A stretch of DNA of 64,000 nt from Mixta sp031457955. Lineage in GTDB: Bacteria > Pseudomonadota > Gammaproteobacteria > Enterobacterales > Enterobacteriaceae. The notes under the pieces were generated by a model that saw only the letters and a list, made by a program, of their open reading frames with translations, made no database searches and had not been told where the DNA came from. Below, one piece after another: positions 52,436-60,179 of the stretch. The translations under genes and the position numbers were made by a program. Location of the stretch: NCBI RefSeq assembly GCF_031457955.1, contig NZ_JAVDXN010000005.1:310001-374000 (forward strand), written 5' to 3'. Positions within the stretch are counted from its first letter, which is position 1; the number at the start of each line of letters is the position of its first letter.

Positions 52436-53608
52436 ATGCATCAAACGCAATTCGATGTGGTGGTAGTTGGCGGAGGTATGGTGGGTGCGGCGCTGGCAAG
52501 CGGGCTGGCGCAGCAGGGCTTTCAGGTTGCCGTGCTGGAGCGGGAGGTTCCGGCGGCGTTTAATCCTGAGGCACCGCCGGATATTCGCATTTCCGCCATC
52601 GGCTGCGCCTCGGTGGACCTACTCAAACAGCTGGAGGTGTGGCCAGCGGTGCAGCAAATGCGCTGCGCGCCCTATCGTAAGCTGGAGACCTGGGAGTGGC
52701 AGACGGCGCGCGTACAGTTTGATGCCGCCAGCCTTGGCCTGCCGGAGCTGGGTTACATGGTGGAGAATTCCGTATTGCAGCTGGCGCTGTGGCAGCGTTT
52801 GCAGCAGCAGCCGGTAACGCTGCTGGCACCGGCAAAACTCAGCGCGTTACAGCAGCATAACGGCGGCTGGCAGCTGACGCTGGAGGATGGGCAAACGCTC
52901 ACTACCCGGCTGCTGGTGGGAGCCGATGGCGCCAATTCACAGGTGCGCCAGCTTACCGGCATCGGCATTCAGGGCTGGAACTACAGCCAGTCCTGTATGT
53001 TGATCAGCGTCGAGCTGGAACATGCAACGGGTGATACCACCTGGCAACATTTTACGCCGGAGGGGCCGCACGCGCTGCTGCCGCTGTTTGATCGCTGGGC
53101 GTCGCTGGTTTGGTATGACAGCCCGGCGCGCATTCGCCAACTGCAGGCGCTGACGCCAGAGCAGCTGCAAAAAGAGGTGGAGCGCTGTTTCCCGCCGCGT
53201 TTGGGCCGTTTTCGCGTCCAGCAGGCCGCCTCTTTCCCGCTGGTGCGTCGTCACGCTAATCGTTATGTTTTACCAGGGCTGGCGCTGGTGGGCGATGCGG
53301 CGCACACCATTAATCCGCTGGCGGGGCAGGGGGTGAACCTGGGATATCGCGACGTGGATGCGCTGATTGAGGTGTTAACCGCTGCGCGCAACCAGGCGGA
53401 GGACTGGTCTTCAGAGCGAGTGCTGCTGCGCTATCAGCGCCAGCGTCAAAAAGATAATCTGTTGATGCAGAGCGGTATGGATCTGTTTTATTTCGCCTTC
53501 AGTAATCGTCTGCCGCCGCTGCGCGTGCTGCGTAACGTCGGGCTAATGGCGGCGGAGCATGCGGGTGTGCTGAAGCGTCATGCGCTGCGTTACGCGCTGG
53601 GGCTGTAA
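52436..53608 (+). CDS. ubiF: Ubiquinone C6-hydroxylase UbiF
   Basis: FAD monooxygenase of aerobic ubiquinone synthesis, 390 residues. FAD-binding GGGMVGAALASGLAQQG at the N-terminus, DG motif (LLVGADGANSQVR) and GDAAHTINPLAGQGVNLG are intact. AAAGGA precedes the ATG. Position next to the tRNA operon and divergent from miaB is the same as in E. coli. Confidence 0.95.
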   Translation: MHQTQFDVVVVGGGMVGAALASGLAQQGFQVAVLEREVPAAFNPEAPPDIRISAIGCASVDLLKQLEVWPAVQQMRCAPYRKLETWEWQTARVQFDAASLGLPELGYMVENSVLQLALWQRLQQQPVTLLAPAKLSALQQHNGGWQLTLEDGQTLTTRLLVGADGANSQVRQLTGIGIQGWNYSQSCMLISVELEHATGDTTWQHFTPEGPHALLPLFDRWASLVWYDSPARIRQLQALTPEQLQKEVERCFPPRLGRFRVQQAASFPLVRRHANRYVLPGLALVGDAAHTINPLAGQGVNLGYRDVDALIEVLTAARNQAEDWSSERVLLRYQRQRQKDNLLMQSGMDLFYFAFSNRLPPLRVLRNVGLMAAEHAGVLKRHALRYALGL

Positions 53609-53721
53609 AGCGACGGTGGAAGGGCTACGATGAACAACGTCCGGCGCTGCATTACGCGCCGGTGCGGTAAACTGAACGGGCGGAAGGAACCGCCCGTTAA
53701 AAAAACGTGAGCGACAGACGC

Positions 53722-53749
53722 AAAAAAGCCCGCAGAAGCGGGCTTTTTT
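53722..53749. terminator. Bidirectional terminator of ubiF and the tRNA operon
   Basis: AAAAAAGCCCGC-AGAA-GCGGGCTTTTTT lies 8 bp beyond the last tRNA gene and about 115 bp past ubiF. Both strands have a T run, so it can serve both converging units. Confidence 0.9.
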
Positions 53750-53757
53750 ACACTGTT

Positions 53758-53832
53758 TGGCTGGGGTGCAGGGATTCGAACCCCGGAATGCCGGAATCAG
53801 AATCCGGTGCCTTACCGCTTGGCGACACCCCA
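53758..53832 (-). tRNA. glnX: tRNA-Gln (anticodon CTG)
   Basis: 75 nt including encoded CCA. Acceptor TGGGGTG pairs with CACCCCA; anticodon loop TTCTGAT. Last gene of the operon. It differs from its neighbour at 53860 by a few paired positions in the acceptor and T stems, including a G-T wobble in the T stem. Confidence 0.97.
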
Positions 53833-53859
53833 ATAAAATTGGGATAAACAGTTTTTAAT

Positions 53860-53934
53860 TGGCTGGGGTACGAGGATTCGAACCTCGGAATGCCGGAATC
53901 AGAATCCGGTGCCTTACCGCTTGGCGATACCCCA
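53860..53934 (-). tRNA. glnV: tRNA-Gln (anticodon CTG)
   Basis: 75 nt including CCA, acceptor TGGGGTA with TACCCCA, anticodon CTG reading CAG codons. Cloverleaf arms are intact. Confidence 0.97.
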
Positions 53935-53940
53935 ATAAAA

Positions 53941-54017
53941 TGGTGGCTACGACGGGAATCGAACCTGTGACCCCAGCATTATGAGTGCTGTGCTCTAACC
54001 AGCTGAGCTACGTAGCC
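53941..54017 (-). tRNA. metU: tRNA-Met, elongator (anticodon CAT)
   Basis: 77 nt including CCA, starting GGCTACGTAGCTCAG on the minus strand. Only 6 bp separate it from the next tRNA gene. The sequence is identical to the copy at 54339-54415. Elongator type: it begins with a paired GGCTACG stem, unlike initiator tRNA. Confidence 0.97.
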
Positions 54018-54038
54018 AAATTTTATTGCTTTCTGATG

Positions 54039-54113
54039 TGGCTGGGATACCTGGATTCGAACCAGGGAATGCCGGTATCAAAAACCGGTGCCTTACCGCT
54101 TGGCGATATCCCA
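54039..54113 (-). tRNA. glnW: tRNA-Gln (anticodon TTG)
   Basis: 75 nt including CCA, acceptor TGGGATA, anticodon loop TTTTGAT reading CAA/CAG. It differs from the copy at 54149 by one base pair of the acceptor stem (A-T instead of G-C). Confidence 0.97.
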
Positions 54114-54148
54114 AGATCCGATGACGCATCAGTTTTACATCAGAAATA

Positions 54149-54223
54149 TGGCTGGGGTACCTGGATTCGAACCAGGGAATGCCGGTATCAAAAACCGGTG
54201 CCTTACCGCTTGGCGATACCCCA
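54149..54223 (-). tRNA. glnU: tRNA-Gln (anticodon TTG)
   Basis: 75 nt including CCA, acceptor TGGGGTA with TACCCCA, anticodon TTG. Third gene of the operon in transcription order. Confidence 0.97.
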
Positions 54224-54245
54224 TCCGCTAAACCGATGACTGAAA

Positions 54246-54330
54246 TGGTGCGGGAGGCGAGACTTGAACTCGCACACCTTGCGGCGCCAGAACCTAAATC
54301 TGGTGCGTCTACCAATTTCGCCACTCCCGC
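54246..54330 (-). tRNA. leuW: tRNA-Leu (anticodon TAG)
   Basis: 85 nt including CCA. A class II tRNA with a long variable arm, GCGGGAG acceptor and anticodon loop TTTAGGT. Reads CTN leucine codons, chiefly CTA/CTG. Confidence 0.97.
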
Positions 54331-54338
54331 AAAAAAGA

Positions 54339-54415
54339 TGGTGGCTACGACGGGAATCGAACCTGTGACCCCAGCATTATGAGTGCTGTGCTCTAACCAG
54401 CTGAGCTACGTAGCC
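54339..54415 (-). tRNA. metT: tRNA-Met, elongator (anticodon CAT)
   Basis: 77 nt including CCA, first gene of the seven-tRNA operon, identical to the copy at 53941-54017. The promoter lies 40-70 bp upstream. Confidence 0.97.
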
Positions 54416-54455
54416 ATCTTTTTTTCGCGCTACCTTCATCGGCGTTGCGGGGCGC

Positions 54456-54484
54456 ATTATGCGTATTGCACTCAAGAGCGTCAA
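54456..54484 (-). promoter_or_regulatory. Sigma-70 promoter of the tRNA operon
   Basis: On the minus strand TTGACG (54484-54479), a 17-bp spacer and CATAAT (54461-54456), followed by a GC-rich discriminator (GCGCCCCGC) typical of stringently controlled stable-RNA promoters. Confidence 0.85.
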
Positions 54485-54588
54485 CAAGTTTTTTGTCGTT
54501 TTTTACCATTCGCGCACTGTTTGACTGGCTTGTAACCAGCCTGATGATAAAAACGACAATTTTTGATCGTAACGCCGCCAATGGCAAT

Positions 54589-54618
54589 AAAAAACGGGCC
54601 GCGCAGGCCCGTTTTTTT
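54589..54618 (-). terminator. Terminator of asnB
   Basis: AAAAAACGGGCC-GCGCA-GGCCCGTTTTTTT, about 20 bp past the asnB stop; on the minus strand the stem is followed by six T residues. Confidence 0.9.
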
Positions 54619-54636
54619 ATCTGTGATCTCAGTCGA

Positions 54637-56304
54637 TTATTTATAAGCGGACTGGTGTACACCCACTGCGCGACCAGAAGGATCGTCCATGCTTTTAAAC
54701 GCTTCATCCCACTCAATGGCTTTGGCGGAGGAGCAGGCCACTGACGGACCGCCAGGCACGCATTCTGCGGCGCTGGGCAGCGGGAACAGCTCTTCGAAAA
54801 TCTCACGGTAGAGCCAGGCTTCTTTTGACGCTGGCGTGTTATACGGGAAGCGATAGCGCGCGGTGGCCAGCTGCTGATCGCTCACCTGCTGGGCGGCTAC
54901 TTCTTTCAACGTATCAATCCAGCTATAGCCTACGCCGTCGGAGAACTGCTCTTTCTGACGCCAGGCCACGCTTTCCGGCAGGTAAGAAGAGAAACATTCA
55001 CGCAGGATATGCTTTTCCATCTTACCGTTGCTGCCGCACATTTTATCCTGCGGATTAATGCGCATCGCCACGTCGAGGAATTTTTTATCCAGGAAGGGCA
55101 CACGAGCTTCCACGCCCCAGGCGGACATCGCTTTGTTGGCGCGCGCGCAGTCATACATATGCAGCGCCAGCAGTTTACGAACGTTTTCTTCGTGGAACTC
55201 TTGGGCGTTCGGCGCTTTATGGAAATAAAGGTAGCCGCCAAACACTTCATCGGCACCTTCACCGGAAAGCACCATCTTAATGCCCATGGCTTTGATCTTA
55301 CGTGACATCAGATACATCGGCGTTGAGGCACGGATGGTGGTGACGTCATAGGTTTCAATGTGGTAAATCACATCGCGAATCGCATCCAGCCCTTCCTGCA
55401 CGGTAAAGTGGATTTCATGATGCACCGTGCCGAGGTGATCGGCGACAGTTTTGGCCGCTTTCAGATCGGGCGAGCCTTCCAGACCCACGGCGAAAGAGTG
55501 CAGCTGCGGCCACCAGGCATCGCTCTTATCCTGATCTTCCACGCGTTTCGCGGCAAAGCGTTTGGTTACCGCAGAGATAATAGAGGAGTCCAGGCCGCCT
55601 GAAAGCAGCACGCCATAGGGCACGTCAGACATCAGATGGCTTTTCACGGACTCTTCCAGCGCATTTTTCAGCGCGCTAGCGTCGGTGGTGTTATCCGCTA
55701 CGCTGCTATATTCCATCCAGTCACGCTGATAGTAACGACGAATTTCGCCGTCGGTGCTGGAAAGGTAGCTTCCCGGCGGGAATTCCTTCATGGTGCGGCA
55801 CACCGGCACCAGCGCTTTCATCTCTGAAGCGACAAACAGGTTGCCGTGTTCGTCGTTGCCCATATACAGCGGAATAATGCCGAGATGGTCGCGGCCAATC
55901 AGCCAGCTTTTCTTTTCGCTATCATACAGGATAAAGGCAAACATCCCTTGCAGGTCGTCGAGGAAGTCCACGCCTTTTTCCTGATAGAGCGCCAGAATCA
56001 CTTCACAATCAGAGTCGGTCTGGAAGTCATAGCGATCGCCCAGCTCCGCACGCAGCGCCTGATGGTTATAAATTTCACCGTTGACGGCCAGAACGTGAGT
56101 ATGTGCTGCGTTGTACAGGGGCTGAGCGCCGTTGTTAACATCAACAATCGACAAACGTTCATGCGCCAGAATGGCATGGTCATCAGCATAGACGCCGGAC
56201 CAGTCCGGGCCGCGATGACGCATAAGGCGAGAAAGTTCCAACGCTTTTTTACGCAGTTCTGAAGCGTCGCTTTTCAGATCGAGTACACCGAAGATTGAAC
56301 ACAT
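54637..56304 (-). CDS. asnB: Asparagine synthetase B (glutamine-hydrolysing)
   Basis: Makes asparagine from aspartate, ATP and glutamine. 555 residues: N-terminal class II glutaminase domain with nucleophile C2 (MCSIFGVLD) and the RHRGPD, VNGEIYNH motifs; C-terminal synthetase domain with PPi-loop SGGLDSS. GGAG precedes the ATG. In E. coli nagD stands between nagC and asnB; here it is absent. The leader contains a small hairpin, GCAACG/CGTTGC (56361-56377). Confidence 0.96.
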   Translation of the reverse strand: MCSIFGVLDLKSDASELRKKALELSRLMRHRGPDWSGVYADDHAILAHERLSIVDVNNGAQPLYNAAHTHVLAVNGEIYNHQALRAELGDRYDFQTDSDCEVILALYQEKGVDFLDDLQGMFAFILYDSEKKSWLIGRDHLGIIPLYMGNDEHGNLFVASEMKALVPVCRTMKEFPPGSYLSSTDGEIRRYYQRDWMEYSSVADNTTDASALKNALEESVKSHLMSDVPYGVLLSGGLDSSIISAVTKRFAAKRVEDQDKSDAWWPQLHSFAVGLEGSPDLKAAKTVADHLGTVHHEIHFTVQEGLDAIRDVIYHIETYDVTTIRASTPMYLMSRKIKAMGIKMVLSGEGADEVFGGYLYFHKAPNAQEFHEENVRKLLALHMYDCARANKAMSAWGVEARVPFLDKKFLDVAMRINPQDKMCGSNGKMEKHILRECFSSYLPESVAWRQKEQFSDGVGYSWIDTLKEVAAQQVSDQQLATARYRFPYNTPASKEAWLYREIFEELFPLPSAAECVPGGPSVACSSAKAIEWDEAFKSMDDPSGRAVGVHQSAYK

Positions 56305-56560
56305 AACCGACTCCTGATCTCACCTAAACGGTGATGTTTTCATTAAGTGATGTTGAATAAGCAACGTCTTTCGTTGCGTGATGTATAAGAAAATGCGCTA
56401 TCTGGTGCATACAATGCAAGTGATTTCCTTTTTTCTTGATAAAAAGGTTGTTGCTGCGCCTCAGATATTAGATTTCATCTAATTAAATGGCTGGATAATT
56501 GCAGTATCGGCAAAAAACAGATAAATCTGAGTAAAAAATAACCATCTCAGGCCGCAGGGC

Positions 56561-56588
56561 AAAAAAAACCAGCCGTAAAAGGCTGGTT
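56561..56588 (-). terminator. Terminator of nagBAC
   Basis: On the minus strand AACCAGCC-TTTTAC-GGCTGGTT followed by further T residues (eight in all), 14 bp past the nagC stop. Confidence 0.88.
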
Positions 56589-56601
56589 GTTAATGTAGGC
56601 G

Positions 56602-57822
56602 TTACTCTTCCAGCAGATGCTGGAGCAGGGTGCCGTTGAGCATGGCGCGCTTGGCCAGCGCGAAAGCTCCGATAGCGGAGCGATGATTCAGTTCGGAGCG
56701 CACCACCGGCAGGTTTTTACGAAACGCCTTTAACGTTTGTGCATTGATACAGCTTTCTATCGCCGGAAATAGCACTTTCTCCGCCTCGGTAATCTCACCG
56801 GCCAGCACGATTTTCTGCGGATTAAACAAATTGATGGCGATGGCGATCGCCTTGCCCAGATAACGCCCGGCATGTTCGATCACTTCTGTTGCCAGCGCAT
56901 CGCCGCGGTTGGCCGCTTTGCAAATCGCCTGAATAGCACAATCATCCGGCGTTAAGACGCTGCGGTAACCTTGCTGCAACAGGCGCCGCACCCGATTTTC
57001 CAGCGCGCTGTTGGCGGCGATGGTTTCCAGGCAGCCAAAGTTGCCGCAGTGGCAGCGTTCACCCAGCGGATCCACCTGAATATGACCGATCTCTCCCACG
57101 TTGCCGTTACTGCCGAGGAAAATATGACCATTGGTGATAATGCCAGCCCCGGTACCGCGGTGTAGGCGCACCAAAATAGAGTCCGCGCAGTCACGGCTTG
57201 CACCAAAATAGTGTTCCGCCAGCGCCAGGCTGCGAATGTCATGTCCGACAAAGCTGGTAACGTTAAAGCGCTGCGTAAGGTTGGCGACCAGCGGCCAGTT
57301 ATTGACGGTGATATGCGGCATATAACGAATGATGCCGTTATCAGGATCGACCAGACCGGGTAAAATCACCGAAATAGCAATCAGCTCGCGCAGCTTACGC
57401 TGATGGGTCACGGTAAAGTGATCGATGGCGTTAAACAGCGTATGCTCCAGCGTTTCCTGAGTCCGCTCCGGCAGCGGATAGTGCTCCTCCGCCAGCGCCT
57501 TGCCGCTCAGGTCGTAGAGCGTCAGCGTGGCATCGTTACGTCCAAGACGGACGCCGATAGTATGAAAGCCACGGGTTTCAGTAACAATGGAGATGGCGCG
57601 GCGGCCGCCGGTGGACGCCTGCTGATCCACTTCTTTAATCAGACCGCGCTCAATAAGCTGACGGGTAATTTTAGTGACGCTGGCAGGCGCAAGCTGGCTA
57701 TGTTCCGCAATCTGAATACGGGAAATCGGACCCATCTGATCGATAAGGCGGTAAACCGCTGCGCTGTTTAACTGCTTTACAAGATCGACATTTCCTATTT
57801 GTGCCTGGCCGCCAGTGGTCAT
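56602..57822 (-). CDS. nagC: N-acetylglucosamine repressor NagC
   Basis: ROK-family regulator of amino-sugar genes, with GlcNAc-6-P as inducer in E. coli. 406 residues: N-terminal winged helix (RIQIAEHSQLAPASVTKITRQLIERGLI), then the ROK sugar-binding domain with zinc motif CHCGNFGCLE. I use the ATG at 57820-57822; the frame's TTG one codon earlier is unlikely. Six bp after nagA. Confidence 0.96.
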   Translation of the reverse strand: MTTGGQAQIGNVDLVKQLNSAAVYRLIDQMGPISRIQIAEHSQLAPASVTKITRQLIERGLIKEVDQQASTGGRRAISIVTETRGFHTIGVRLGRNDATLTLYDLSGKALAEEHYPLPERTQETLEHTLFNAIDHFTVTHQRKLRELIAISVILPGLVDPDNGIIRYMPHITVNNWPLVANLTQRFNVTSFVGHDIRSLALAEHYFGASRDCADSILVRLHRGTGAGIITNGHIFLGSNGNVGEIGHIQVDPLGERCHCGNFGCLETIAANSALENRVRRLLQQGYRSVLTPDDCAIQAICKAANRGDALATEVIEHAGRYLGKAIAIAINLFNPQKIVLAGEITEAEKVLFPAIESCINAQTLKAFRKNLPVVRSELNHRSAIGAFALAKRAMLNGTLLQHLLEE

Positions 57823-57828
57823 CAATGA

Positions 57829-58977
57829 TTACTCGCTGAAGACGTCGTTACCGTTAACGATAGTCTTGATAATGTGATAATCGCGCGTAAAAACAGCCAG
57901 GTTTGCTACTTTTCCAGCTTCGATAGATCCCAGCTGTTTATCCACGCCCATTGCGCGGGCCGGATAGAGTGTTGCCATACGCAACGTTTCATCCAGTGAA
58001 ATGCCAACGTGTTCAACGCAGTTTCGTACTGCTTCGATCATCGTTAGCGCCGATCCACTAAGCGTTCCATTTTCATCTACGCATAGCCCGTCTCGATAGT
58101 ATATTGTTTTACCGGCAAAAATGAACCGATCAATCGTTGCGCCTGCGGGCGCTGTGGCGTCGGTCACCAGAACCAGCTTATCGCCTTTAATGCGCTTCGC
58201 ATTGCGTACGTTAGCGTAATGGACATGCAGCCCATCGGCAATAATGCCGCAGTAAACTTCTGATGTATCAAGCAGCGCACCGATTAGACCCGGCTCGCGC
58301 CCGGTGGTGGTCGGCATCGCGTTATAAAGATGGGTGGCAAAAGTAATACCGGCGGCGAAACCGCTACGCGCTTCATCATAGGTGGCATGAGAGTGCCCGG
58401 CGGAAATGATAATACCGGCATCGTGCAGCTGACGAATCACTGCCTCGCCCGCCATTTCCGGCGCCAGGGTAATTTTAGTGATCACGTCAGCGTTATCGCA
58501 CAGGAATTTAACCAGCGCCGGATCGGGCTTGCGAATTAACTCTGCGCGGTGCGTACCTTTTTTCGCCACGTTCAGCCAGGGGCCTTCCAGATGCAGGCCC
58601 AGCGCCTGATGCGGATGATGTGCCAGCCAGCTGCGCATCACTTCCACCGCCCGAATCATCAGTTCGTCGCTGCTGGTGATCAGCGTTGGGAGAAAGCTGG
58701 TGCAGCCTGACTTCTCATTCGCTTTTTGCATAATCGCCAGCGTTTCCAGGCTAAGCGCATCAAGCTCATCATTAAACTGAACGCCGCCGCAGCCATTGAG
58801 CTGAACATCAATAAAGCCGGGAGCAACGATGGCGCCGCCCACGTCGCGCTGCTCACATGTCGCAGGCAGCGCATCATAAGGGCAGACAGCTTCAATCAGG
58901 CCGTTATTAATAATAACAGCGTGATTATCCAGGATTTCATGGCCGGTAAACAGACGGCCATTGACTAAAGCGTACAT
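57829..58977 (-). CDS. nagA: N-acetylglucosamine-6-phosphate deacetylase NagA
   Basis: Removes acetate from GlcNAc-6-P and so controls the level of the NagC inducer. 382 residues as in E. coli. Metal and substrate motifs are HLEGPWLN, SAGHSHATYDEA, THLYNAM and the catalytic aspartate in LVTDATAP. GGGAGA precedes the ATG at 58975-58977. Confidence 0.96.
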   Translation of the reverse strand: MYALVNGRLFTGHEILDNHAVIINNGLIEAVCPYDALPATCEQRDVGGAIVAPGFIDVQLNGCGGVQFNDELDALSLETLAIMQKANEKSGCTSFLPTLITSSDELMIRAVEVMRSWLAHHPHQALGLHLEGPWLNVAKKGTHRAELIRKPDPALVKFLCDNADVITKITLAPEMAGEAVIRQLHDAGIIISAGHSHATYDEARSGFAAGITFATHLYNAMPTTTGREPGLIGALLDTSEVYCGIIADGLHVHYANVRNAKRIKGDKLVLVTDATAPAGATIDRFIFAGKTIYYRDGLCVDENGTLSGSALTMIEAVRNCVEHVGISLDETLRMATLYPARAMGVDKQLGSIEAGKVANLAVFTRDYHIIKTIVNGNDVFSE

Positions 58978-59044
58978 AATATTCTCCCGACTCAAAGCGG
59001 CATCTGTCCGGCAGGTTAACCGGACAGGGGGTTAAATCCAGTGA

Positions 59045-59845
59045 TTATAAATTCTGTATATTTTCCGCTTCCATTTCGCGGAAATACTTGACGGTTTTTA
59101 CCTTTAACTCCATGGTGGCCGGTTCATCGCAAACCACCACAGCTTTAGGATGAAGCTGCAGGCAACTGATAGTCCACATATGGTTAACGTTGCCTTCTAC
59201 TGCCGCCTGAAGCGCCTGCGCTTTCACGTGCCCGGTCACCAGAATCATCACCTCTTCAGCGTCCAACAGCGTGCCAACGCCCACGGTTAAGGCATACTTC
59301 GGTACCTGGCTGACATCACCATCAAAGAAGCGCGAGTTAGCGACGCGGGTATCATGCGTCAATGTTTTGATGCGGGTGCGGGATGCCAGTGAAGAGGCCG
59401 GTTCGTTAAACGCGATATGACCGTCGTTGCCTACGCCGCCCATAAACAGGTGGATTTTTCCATAAGCGCGAATTTTTTCTTCATACTCACGACATTCTGC
59501 GTCAATATCCGCAGCATTTCCATTGAGAAGGTTGATGTTTTCTCGCGGAATATCAACGTGATCGAAAAAATTACGGTACATAAAACTGTGGTAGCTTTCT
59601 GGATGCTCTTTTGGCAGGCCCACATATTCGTCCATATTAAAGGTGACGACATGTTTAAAGCTAACCTGGCCTGCTTTATGCATTTCAATTAAATGCTTAT
59701 ACGCTTCCAGCGGGGTGCCGCCAGTGGGCAGGCCAAGGACAAACGGGCGTTCAGAAGTGGGGTTAAAGGCGTTAATGCGGTTTACGATATGCTGTGCGGC
59801 CCATTTGCCTACCTGGGAAGCGTTAGCCAGGGGAATTAGTCTCAT
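59045..59845 (-). CDS. nagB: Glucosamine-6-phosphate deaminase NagB
   Basis: Converts GlcN-6-P to fructose-6-P and ammonia. 266 residues as in E. coli, with PTGGTPLEAY, FNMDEYVGLP, GGVGNDGHIAFNEP (catalytic Asp/His/Glu) and the allosteric-site residues typical of the hexameric enterobacterial enzyme. First gene of nagBAC. Confidence 0.97.
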   Translation of the reverse strand: MRLIPLANASQVGKWAAQHIVNRINAFNPTSERPFVLGLPTGGTPLEAYKHLIEMHKAGQVSFKHVVTFNMDEYVGLPKEHPESYHSFMYRNFFDHVDIPRENINLLNGNAADIDAECREYEEKIRAYGKIHLFMGGVGNDGHIAFNEPASSLASRTRIKTLTHDTRVANSRFFDGDVSQVPKYALTVGVGTLLDAEEVMILVTGHVKAQALQAAVEGNVNHMWTISCLQLHPKAVVVCDEPATMELKVKTVKYFREMEAENIQNL

Positions 59846-59995
59846 GTTTGACCTCGTTTAAGTAGGAGTATTTAAACCGGATAATGGACGGTTAAACCAC
59901 GTAACTAAGCGTATTTCGCGCAATGAGTGCTGGTTATAAGGAGAGTGCCGTCCTGATATTTTTAATCATAAAATAAGTACGAAAAGATAACCAGT

Positions 59996-60015
59996 ATTAT
60001 GCAAAGCGAAAATAA
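59996..60015. promoter_or_regulatory. Candidate NagC operator (nagB side)
   Basis: ATTATGCAAAGCGAAAATAA carries a good right half (GCGAAAATAA) of the A/T-flanked NagC palindrome and a weaker left half. Confidence 0.45.
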
Positions 60016-60021
60016 GTTTAT

Positions 60022-60037
60022 GGTGATAAGTGTCACA
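60022..60037. promoter_or_regulatory. Candidate CRP site
   Basis: GGTGA-TAAGTG-TCACA matches the CRP consensus TGTGA-N6-TCACA at 9 of 10 positions, between the nagB and nagE starts. Confidence 0.65.
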
Positions 60038-60048
60038 TACGGAGCGGT

Positions 60049-60071
60049 TTTAATTTGCGAAGCGAATTAAA
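60049..60071. promoter_or_regulatory. Candidate NagC operator (nagE side)
   Basis: TTTAATT-TGCGAAGCG-AATTAAA is an exact 7-bp inverted repeat around a GC-containing centre, in keeping with NagC sites. Confidence 0.5.
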
Positions 60072-60179
60072 TCCCTCTTACACTGCATTGCAGGCTGTTC
60101 TTTCGATTGGTTATCTGAAGAATGTGATAATAAAAGTAACAGCTTCAGAGGCCTTTTTTGATTCTCACAGGGGGAAAGA

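Larger units (their letters stand above)
59846..60179. other. Divergent nagB/nagE control region
   Basis: 334 bp with no gene. It contains a CRP-like site (60022-60037) flanked by two candidate NagC operators (59996-60015 and 60049-60071). The layout matches the E. coli region, where NagC bound at two operators loops the DNA and CRP activates. Confidence 0.7.

Noticed and set aside
53681..53707. Hairpin AACGGGCGG/CCGCCCGTT after ubiF as a terminator
   Set aside because: On the plus strand it is followed by A residues, and on the minus strand the T run precedes the stem instead of following it; the real terminator is at 53722-53749.
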